Below, in pieces: positions 48,418-58,900 of a DNA stretch of 64,000 nucleotides (position 1 is the first letter of the stretch; every line of letters begins with the position of its first letter). Below the pieces are notes generated by a model. The model was not told the origin of the DNA. It did not search any database and saw nothing but the letters and a program-made list of their open reading frames with translations. The translations under genes were made by a program, and so were the position numbers. Location: positions 7,733,321 to 7,797,320 of the forward strand of contig OZ025242.1 of NCBI GenBank assembly GCA_964019155.1. Reading direction: 5' to 3'. This stretch comes from Osedax fenrisi (lineage: Eukaryota > Annelida > Polychaeta > Sabellida > Siboglinidae).

Positions 48418-48897
48418 ATAATGTTCATTTAATCATATAACATGTATAATATATAGCGCGTATTTTATATATATTATAATTGCGACGATGTTTTGTAAAC
48501 ATGGTAAGTTAATGACTACGCCTTCTTCTTTATGCGTGATAATTTATAATCTTTGTACCGCTGTAGACGTTACTCGTTGACAATCGGTGGTGTAATAATG
48601 GCGTCTACTATTGGTCCATACTAGTGACCACTTAATGACGTTTTCCTATGTTTTCGAATATAGTAATAAGTTATTACTAATAACAAATTATTACTTAATG
48701 ATCATTAAAAATATTAATTATTACTGATAATCATCATTCTTTTGAAAATTCGCTTATTTTCGCCGCAATAAAACAAAGTTAAATAATAATGCCAAACTCT
48801 TTTCAATTGTCGTCGAATGCGATTCTATATTTAGATTGCGATTCTATATTTAGATTGCGCTCATCATTGACTTGCGAACTCTTTCACAGCGCTCGCC

Positions 48898-49044
48898 ATG
48901 GTAAAGATTCTCGACAACGGTGACATCGTAAGCGATGACGATCCAAGGGCGGCTCAAGGTCGTCGAGAACCGTCTACTTCCTCTCCGTCTTCCAGCAGTA
49001 TGGTTGGTCGACCTGGTGTTCCTAGCGCACCTACGTTGCCTACC
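48898..49044 (+). CDS. FAM241B: FAM241 exon 1
   Basis: Starts at ATG in GCCATGG. The frame runs on to TAG at 49063-49065, so a donor must come before. Exon 2 needs phase 0; ACC|GTGATA (after 49044) fits but is weak, as do GTT sites after 49002 and 49020. The exact end is uncertain. Confidence 0.65.
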
Positions 49045-52000
49045 GTGATATCTATATCAAGATAGACGATATAACGATAGCTTTAATTTTATCGATAGCG
49101 ACTTACTTTTTGTGGTACAACGATTACCTTCCAGTCGCTTCGCACTAAACAACGGCCCGATATCGACTGGTTCAAATTATCCGCTTTAAAACATTTACTA
49201 GATAGCGCGCAAGTCAAAGATTTAAGATGTGATAATAGGTAATGCCTATATATAAGTCCGCACATAAGACGTGCGTCGACCTGCCCTACAGCAGTCTGTA
49301 ATTATATCCATTCACAACGAACTTGCCATGTTTGATGATGTCGGGCAGTGTTGTTGGTATGAAGGCAGCGTTTCATACCACGCGTAGTACCCACTAGAGT
49401 TATAATACCTAGAATTACCTAGAATTAGTCGGTATATCGCTGAGTACACAACGAAATAGATCGCGGGTAATAATATATCGAGGAAGGGTGAGGATTTGTA
49501 CTTATCGCCCTAAATCACTAGGCGTTGGTTCACTAGCGATGAAGTGATACGAGTGAGAACCACAAAATAAGACATGGGTCCGGATACAACTAGTGTGTAC
49601 GTTAATATCGTAGAACGATATCAGCGTATTTAAATTAATAATTTAGAATTCATTAATAAACCATCGAAATAAGCTCCCATTTTTATCAAAGTGTATCTAT
49701 AATATAATTAGGGGGTAAGTACTGAATAGAATAGTGACCATGTGGTAATGTAGTTGTTGCTGTTAACATCCTACATCTCCTAAACTCTACTAATACAGTA
49801 CTTAACCTACCTGCGGTCAATGCGCTTACGTAACATGCCAGTATATTACAGTTATAGCATGTAGTATGAATTCTTGTACTGAAAGTTATCCTTATTTGCA
49901 AGTTTCTAATTTACTGATTACGCATCTGTTTAGTTTACGATTATTCGCTGTTTATGAGTCATAATTTATAGTGGGTCACTGTTTATGAGTCATATTTTAT
50001 AATGAGTCACGTGACGATTTGGTAATTTTATACGATTTGAATTCTAAATCATCGCGAATGTAATATCGCCGTAACCCATTTCATACAGGATGAGATGACC
50101 AGGAATCAGGATCAAGCGGCCAATCAGCCGGCTCAAGGTATAGGACATAACCCTATGTTCGTGGCGGCCAACCAAAAGCTCAAGGAACTAGGACTAAAGA
50201 GTTTCGAAGTAGCCGGTAAGTGTTGCTGTAGCGACGGCGGCCCTCATCTAGTGTCGATCTAGAACACTAGGGGCCACTCGTTCTGCGATCATACATTATT
50301 CTAGAATAAGCCCGAGCTAAGTACATTTCTCCGTAATGTTAAATATTGTCCTAAGTACATTTATTTTACTGACCGCTGACCTAGTGTTAATACAGGAGTT
50401 TTCATCTAGTTTTGATACAGAAATCTGTGTGTAATATGAAGTCTCCGTAGATATAGATAAGTGCAATGTTAAGGTTACCTTCAGAATTTTAATTACTAAC
50501 AAAGTAAAAAATTACTTATATAATTATTTATCTATCATTTCATGTACAAATTAATTCTCAATATGCTATAGTATAACTAATATGCTATAATAAAACTACG
50601 TAACAATTATCTTTTATAGCATCTAGTATTCAAAATATATAAGTTATATTTTGATATACTTATATATAATTATTATTTAGTATAATAAAGTTATAGGTAT
50701 CTAGTTATATATTATTGGTTGTTTTTATTTGTTTGTAATCAATTTCTATTGAAATATTTCACTAAACTTTAAACATGACATAAGAAGATTGAGATATATT
50801 TTGCTGATAATACTTAACATAGCGTATGCTTAAGGGTAACTATATGATTATCAATGATTTGTTATAGATATTCTTACTATATGAAGTAGATAACATTCGT
50901 ATTTATATTCTGAAAGTTTTTATTTTATAAAGTTATATATTAATTAAAATGTTGTAGAATATTACTTTTATAATATAACAATAATACTATGAAAGTAATT
51001 CTTATATCTTTTTAAAGTTATAACATTTTAAAATATATATATACAAAAAAACTTTAAATTTATATATCATATTATAATCTATATAAACAAAAATATATAG
51101 TAGGCATAATGTATTTTATGTGTACTTCTGACTATCTTTTTCATGTGAATGAGCAACATTTTATCTTTATAAATCCACTACATTATTATACACTATATAT
51201 GTATTATAAATATTTTACAGTGATTATTTTCTAGGTTGATATTTATTATGAATTAACTATATTAAAATATCTATATAGAATATAATTTATAAATAAACAT
51301 CAATTAATCCGCTTCTACTTCTTATTCCGACTTATTAGATAAATAAAGTAAATCTATTACATCCGTTTTATATATATCTTAATATATTTATGAAATAAAA
51401 TGTTCAATCTTAATAAATGAAATGTGACTATAATTTATTTAGATATATAGTAAATGTAACTATACTTTAAATATAATTTGTAGTTTATTCGAGTTCAATT
51501 CTTCAACTGAATCATAACAGAAGTATGTCATGTATAAATTACTAAATAGTAATTGTATTTAAACAAATATTTGTATTACATATTATCTAACTTGTTCAAC
51601 TCGTTTATACATTACGCCTACATATGTATTCACTTATTCGTATATTTCCACTTGTTTTCCAGTGAAACATCAGGCCTACTTGTCTAATGCTAATAACAAG
51701 TCACTATTACTCTAAATGAATAATTAGATATGTAAACTAAACATATTGACCTCTTTATCAATCTTAATACACTTGCAAATCTCTATTCCCCGTGTAAGTA
51801 AGAGGGTATGGTCTACCGTGTGTTTTAATATTATTATAACTAAAGATAAGATAAATAACATTCTAATTTATATTTCTAAATACATTGAATATTATGAATA
51901 AATGCTTTTATCGGCACCGTAATCAAAATAGGATTTCCATAAATACATATCTACCCCGCATCATTAACCCTCACCCTGCCTCATTAACCCCCCTCCCTCC

Positions 52001-52335
52001 CCTCACCTCATTAACCCCCGCCCCCCCCCCCCCCGCTAGGTCACGTCGTAGAGCCGGCTGCGTACGCGGGTCTAGCCCTACTCGTGCTGATGATGGGTTT
52101 CAGGGGCGTGATCTTCTTCGCGCTAATCTACGTGGTGTCCCAGGTGTCCGCCGGCCGTAGTATAGCGTCTCTGTTCACTCGAGGAGGCGGCGGCGGGGGA
52201 GGGGCTACCACTAGGGGAGCCACTAGTACTACTACTAGCGGTGTCCGGCCACCCCGCGTTACTCCTCCCACGGATAGAGGTCAACAAGGACAAAAACGAG
52301 GAGGAGGGGGGGGTCATCGACTAGGAGACAACTAG
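48898..52335 (+). CDS. FAM241B: FAM241 family membrane protein (three exons)
   Basis: Exons 48898-49044, 50089-50215 and 52040-52335 give about 189 residues. The start MVKILDNGDIV followed by DDDPR matches the N-terminus of animal FAM241B. Exon 2 carries NPMFVAANQKLKELGL, and exon 3 G(H)VVEP directly before one hydrophobic membrane segment (LALLVLMMGFRGVIFFALIY), the family signature (DUF4605). A Gly-rich, Thr/Ser-rich tail after the membrane segment is longer than in vertebrate members. The family is a small single-pass membrane protein linked in the literature to endolysosomal membranes; its biochemical role is not established. Start codon context GCCATGG is ideal. Converges on LRMDA. Confidence 0.85.
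50089..50215 (+). CDS. FAM241B: FAM241 exon 2
   Basis: Acceptor catttcatacag, donor GTAAGTG at 50216; 127 nt, phase 0 to phase 1. Confidence 0.85.
52040..52335 (+). CDS. FAM241B: FAM241 exon 3 (membrane segment and tail)
   Basis: Acceptor after a very C-rich tract (C14 then gctag). The G of exon 2 plus GT completes a glycine. Stop TAG at 52333-52335. Confidence 0.9.
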
Positions 52336-52595
52336 GACGCTAAGGCTGCGCTTTTGTAGTCGACGGTTGTACATTTCGTGTAGTTACGACTATCCAACGT
52401 CGAGACTGGAAGTTCACACCCTAGTACCGCTGCATTCCGTGGTAGTCACGCGACTCGACGAGATGATGTGACTGGTGTATTGTGTACGTACGACGTACAT
52501 ATCGTATACGAGTCTATTGTTGTGTTGAGAGGTTTGCGTGAGAACACCGCACCTTCTCTTCTCACCCGAACCTCTGCGTCGTATTAATGATAACG

Positions 52596-52601
52596 AATAA
52601 A
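52596..52601 (+). terminator. Poly(A) signal AATAAA for FAM241
   Basis: AATAAA 260 bp after the FAM241 stop, followed by a T/G-rich stretch (gtgattttattaattgtttg). Confidence 0.7.
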
Positions 52602-52693
52602 GATATATGTGATTTTATTAATTGTTTGTAATTCGAAACGGCGAATCAAATCGGGGCTATACGCAAATACGCGCGGAACGCCGTTACTATTTT

Positions 52694-52750
52694 GAATGCA
52701 TTTATTTCGCGATAACAAACCATAATAACCTAAGATAAATAAATGCATTC
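52694..52750. terminator. Palindrome with poly(A) signals on both strands
   Basis: GAATGCATTTATTT (52694-52707) and AAATAAATGCATTC (52737-52750) are perfect 14-bp inverted repeats. Each arm contains TTTATT/AATAAA, so a signal is present for either strand. It lies between FAM241 (plus) and LRMDA (minus), where both transcripts should end. Confidence 0.6.
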
Positions 52751-52902
52751 TTAGCAACCTATACGTAGATACCGATATTGACAGCCGAGACGGACGGTTA
52801 TATGTGTAGGGGGCGTGGCTTATTTAGGTGGCTAATACTAATACTTCTAATGGTTAACTAAGAGCTAATCGTGCCGTCACGACGATGAGGAGTAGGGATC
52901 GT

Positions 52903-52982
52903 TTAGAGGTCGTCGTTGCGAATGAATCTGTTTCCCTCGGATTGCTTTCCGTAGTACTGTCGACTGCTGGTGGTCACGAATG
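52903..52982 (-). CDS. LRMDA: LRMDA exon F (C-terminus)
   Basis: Codes YYGKQSEGNRFIRNDDL then TAA (52905-52903), the most diagnostic LRMDA segment. Acceptor acgacag at 52983 (phase 1) has a weak pyrimidine tract. Confidence 0.85.
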
Positions 52983-55900
52983 CTGTCGTTTGATTGGTCG
53001 ATAATTAGAAGTGATATAAATATTTATACATTAACTGAAATAACGCATTTATTTGATAGCTAGCATATATCGGAAAGATTATGAATGAATAATATTTATT
53101 TTACTTATATATTATAAATAAATAATTAATATATATGGAATATGTACACAATACAATATATACAATATAATAAGTAAAAAAGGAACCCTTTAATATCAAG
53201 ATGCTTTCTAGAAAGGATTCCACACAAAACATATAAGTATATATCATAGGTAATATAAATGTAAACCCTGATATAATGTGCTTGTAACTACTATGCATAG
53301 TGTTATCATATTTTAGTGATTACAAAATGATTGTGAATACTATTTATTTTACTCATATACTATAGTGAATATACATGAAATGCATATGGATACAATACAA
53401 TATAGATGCCTTAACATGAGAGCGGCTTCGAAGGGACATTAGAGCCATATATGGTTATAAGTGAAAACTTCATCTAAGTTCCTGGATGGGATGAAAGGAC
53501 TCCACCAAATAAAAATAACAATATGTAGTACGTAAAAAGGAACCCTTTATAGCGAGATGCTTGATCGAGAAAGATACCTCTGTAGGTGATGAAATACACA
53601 ATTACAATGTAATTTGTTTGTACCCCTTACTCTATGAATGAATTTATGTAACTCTGATTTATAAGTCGAATGCATGTATTCAGAGACACATAAATCAAGT
53701 GATTCTACAGATAAATCAGTAATATCATATTAATAGCTAGTATAGCTGATATAGGGTTAGTAAAATCATTAATTACTAGGTCAAATCAATTAATATTAAA
53801 TACTATAATTAAATTCGTATAATATTTTGCATTTAAATATATTTATAAATATGTATTGTGTTTAATTTTGTAATGATTAATTAAAATAATTTTTTAATGT
53901 TGAAAGAAATAATAATTCTATTTCCATTAATATAAAAGATGTCTCTACGCATGCATAATATAATCTATATAATGTTGAGAAACATATCGTATTATAATGC
54001 AATAGTTTTGGATAATTATTTATTTGTACATCTAATTCGGGATCACTAATATCTACGAGAATGAGTATTCTATTGTAATAAATTAGTATCATTGGAAAGC
54101 ATATTAAATTCTATAATATAAGTTATATAATTGTTATTTATTTTAAAACAAAAATGTGGTAACAATTTGATTGCTTAAACTTATATAGTTATGAATTATG
54201 AAAAATAGAATTTATTATAACAAGAAATATATGCCTATTAAATATTTACTAAATTAATAATACACCTATTTTTAAATAATATTAATATTATTAATAAATA
54301 TATGCATACATTTGATATTTCTATTGTAATAAATACATAAATAATAATATGATTTTAAAATTAAATTGTATCTGGTTCCCGTCTACCAAAAAGATTAACA
54401 TTAATATCTACGATATAATTAAATACCCACGTTTCCTATAAACTTAGGTGAAGTTACATATTACTATTTAAATAGGCTTAATAGGTGACCGTGCATCTTG
54501 CGCTGTGTTATTAGGCAGCATAAATGGCTTAGCACTATCTAGACCAGTGGTTCCCAACCTTTTTTCATCATGACTCTTTTTTTGACAACTTTTAATTTAA
54601 ATATATACCATGAACAATTTTATTTTTGTATTATTAAACGTAATCGAAAACGAATAATATAAACTATAATATATTGGATATAAATATTATTATAAGCATT
54701 TTTATAAATTGGCTCATGAGTCATGATCCAAACAAAAAACCTAATGACCCATTTTGGGTCATGAGTCATGACTCATAGGTTGGGAACCACTGATCTAGAC
54801 TGTCCGCATTAAAATCAATGACAGATGGACAGTCAGTTGATGGATAGATGGATAACGCTAGAGTGTCCACGCTACAAGGAGCACACACCTAGTTGTAACC
54901 GGACAACCACTATGACCTATACATCTTGCTGATGAGGTGTTGCTGATCTATCTAGGCATGTGTTACACAGTAAATATATACGCCACGATACATAGTCCTC
55001 GTACATTTCGTACTTCATACTTATAGGACACGATGAAAAGGTGGACGGCACTAGTAGATTGTGTGAGGATTTATATACTGCTTAAACACGCCCTAAAATA
55101 GGGGAGTTATAATTTCTATCTCTACCCTTCTCTGCCGGAATAACCATAACTCCTATACCACCACTACTACACCCCTATACTACCACTACTACCCCACTAT
55201 ACCACCACAACTACCCCCACTAACCGGGTCTAGCGTGACTCGTCTTGTTTCCGTCGATGTTTGAGAGCGGTCTCAAGTGAGTGTCGGCTGTTACTATCTG
55301 CATATACGAGAGAGAGAGAGAGATTGTTAGTGAGGGGAACGGAGATAGGGAGAGAGAGAGAAGAGAGTGATTGAGAGATAGGAGGAGGAGGAGGCAAGAG
55401 ATGAGATCAGGGATGAACAGAATGGGATGCATGAAAATAGGTACGCAGAAATAAACTTACACACATATATGTGTGTGTATGATACATCTGCAGTGTTTAT
55501 CTAACTAAATCTAAAGGGTGTAAACGTAAGGGTATACAATGTGACATACAGTTAGGTGTATATAAAATGAATATAATAAACTATATTATATATATATATG
55601 TATGTATTTATTTATAGTTATTATTATTATTAACGTGTATATTCGATATATATATCTTGTATTACACCATTTTTATTATTATATTTTTTTATTTCATAAT
55701 TATTATTATATATTTAAATATTTGATATTGTTGTTATAAGGATATTCTTAATATAAGCTACGTATAGCTTCTGAATATCCTTCTGTATATTAATTCAATA
55801 TTCAGTAAATAAAAATATTCATTTATTTATTTACAGACACACATGCATACCTACATATACGTATACATGTTAAGTTATATGCGGATATAATCAGACAGAT

Positions 55901-58900
55901 AGACATATATAAAGGAGATATTTATACCAAGAGATAGAGATAAACTAAGTAAATAAATTGTTTACCTACCCTAAACTGATTGTACACATACACCCATATA
56001 TACACACACACACACACACTCTCTCATACACACACGCACACACACACACACACACGGGCATCTTAGTGTACCGAGAGCGAGCTGAACAAATAGAGATTAC
56101 GCAACAGATGACCCCACGACCACGACACTAATGCTCTTAACACCACCACTACTACGCACAGAGGTCACGATATCATCTAGAGGTCAACACAGGCGTGCAC
56201 AGTACCACTATCTAGTGTGCATAGCAAACACATGTGACCACAGGCTACGGTGTATTGAGGTGGGTGGGTTTAATACTTATATAATACTGTAATACTATCT
56301 ATGTGTTGTAACCGCGTTATATATATTTAATATATCGTATATCGTTGTAATAATTAAATATTAAATATATATTTTTATACATAAAAATAATAAATATTTA
56401 TATACGTATATTCCTGTATCCGTAATTTTATAATTATATTATTTTCTAAGCTATTCATACTATATCGTAAATAGTAGTGAAATATATGTGTTCAGTTTAG
56501 CTACACACGCACACGCTTGTATCGAATATACTATTTAACTATTTGTGAATTCATATGGATATGTTTAAATATAATGATACTAATAATACTTTATTAGCAT
56601 GACAAAAGTACTAATGTTAATTTAAAAAGTTAAATCTAGATTAACTAACTTTGATACTGATCTCAAAATGATAGTATCAGTATTAATTCCGTAATATTTA
56701 CTTATGATATCACTTTATTTGCATTTATATTTTTCCATAATGAAAGTCCGAAATATTAATTATAAATATATTAATTGTATTAATATGTATTTAATAAAGT
56801 TATTAAACCAGAAAAATAATCACGAATGAACTCATAAGTGAAATTACACGGTTCACATTTACTGAGAGACCACCATAGAATAGTGGTAACGGATAGAATG
56901 AAACCTTTTCTCGGGTGAAGGTTTGTACAGGTCGGGCGACTTTCAGAAATTTGCCATGAACTATGGCCCGGTTACGTTCGACCTCGTGAACTCTACTAGA
57001 ATCCAGGAATTTTAACTTCGGCAAGTGGTAGATAGTTTTATACCTGTGTATATGTGTAATAACTATGCATTCATTGTATTATGTATATGATAACTTACAT
57101 AAGATTACTAAATAAATATTAAATTAGTTCACTCATTTACGTAATACTATATTATTTATTAATAATTAAAACGATGATATATAATCGTATGGCATGTTCA
57201 AACCATTTATATTATTTTCTATTTTATTAATTTTATTTTAATCTATATGTAAACAGGAATTGGAACAATATTTTATTATTTTATTTATTTATGTAGTTTA
57301 TCACTTGGACTTTCTTTAACATTAAGGGTAATTATCTCTCACTAGGCAATAGCGTATACAATTACCCAGCTGTAAAAGCCTAAATCTGATAATATTAAGA
57401 ATAATAATAATACAAATATTTACATATTAAATTATAAAAGACATTTTTTTGAATAATAAACGCTTTATATAAGTTATTCAAGAATCGTAAAATAACGGAA
57501 TATAATACATCATATTGGCATATAAATGGTTACTGCAATTCATTTGTATAAGATGAATGATCGTTGATTACTTACAATCATAATAGAATATTACCACAAC
57601 TATACTACGCGTGATGATATGGCTAGGACAAAGAGCGGACATATCGGATAAAAAGAACGACCACCGACTAACAGGGATGGGGTCAAATACGCCAATTTGT
57701 ATTTAAATACGATAATTTGGTGTATTTGTATTTGAGCCCGACCCTACCGACTATACCGACTATAGATCGCAACGCACCCATACTACTATCGATAGATACT
57801 ATCTAGATACTATCTATCGATCAAACCCTGCTATACCAACTATACTATAGATCGCACAACCCACCTATTTGAGCCCCACCCTACCGACTATAGATCGCAA
57901 CGCACCTATATCTTTGGTAATCGTCCGAGTGCCCATCCACGACCAGGGTCAACGAATCCGGACAGATACGATTACCCAGAAGGCTGAGGAACGTCAGATT
58001 AGGCGTACGGTCGGCGAGAATGGTGAGGGTTTCGTCTAGGCTTTGGAGGTGCCGTGGCGGTTAAGGAAACTGACATTCGGGGGACAGGTGTCGGCTTTGT
58101 GAGGGTGCGATGGGTGCGATGTGGACAGATGGACATACTACAGTTGTATCGACGCGATGTACGACCGACTATCCAGTGGACAGTGTCCATCTGGTATACT
58201 GTCCTGTTATAAAAACTACTGAGAAATGAATCGAGTAATTAAATGTTTAGTGGTCGTAATCTTTAGTGCGTTTTTTACGAAAATGTCACGCAAACGTGAA
58301 TCTTATGGGGGCTTATTGAGAGAGGGAGGGTTTCATTTAGAGAGAAGGGTTTCATTTAGAGAGAATGGGTTTATTTAGAGAGAGGGGGGGCTTATTGAGA
58401 AAGAGGGGGTCGAGTAAACAAATATATGCACCACTCACAGAGAACACCCGACAGTAGTGTAATGTTCCTATTACATAATCGTCCCATATTGTTATTCTTA
58501 TTTAAATAGGTGTTTACTTATACGTATGTATACTATATGTGTATGGATATATAAGTACAATCGCTTAGTAAGCAATCTACTATAGCGAGTTATCCGCATC
58601 GCGAGGGGTGTGGTCTAGCATGCGGGGGGTGTGGCATCATCGTAGTAAAGGATATCATGTTGTTGTTGAGGCTGAGCAGCGTGAGGTCACGGAGGTGAGG
58701 CAAAGACTGCAGAGTGGTCAACGCATTCTGATCTAGGACAACTTCGCGGATGTTCGAAAAGTGAGACAGCTTACCGACGTCGCTGTAGGAGAGAAGTGGA
58801 GTTATACTGAGGTGGGTGTCACAGTTGGACACGTTACAGTTTTATCAACTGAGTGTCCACTGTTCCCATTACAAAGTGGAGTTATACTGAGGTGGGTATG

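Noticed and set aside
51885..52317. Other-frame ORFs over FAM241 exon 3
   Set aside because: Shadows; the frame with the family membrane segment and matched splice phase is preferred.
57999..58190. Minus-strand ORF across the LRMDA U12 intron end
   Set aside because: Wrong frame for the LRR exon; it reads through the AT-AC acceptor.
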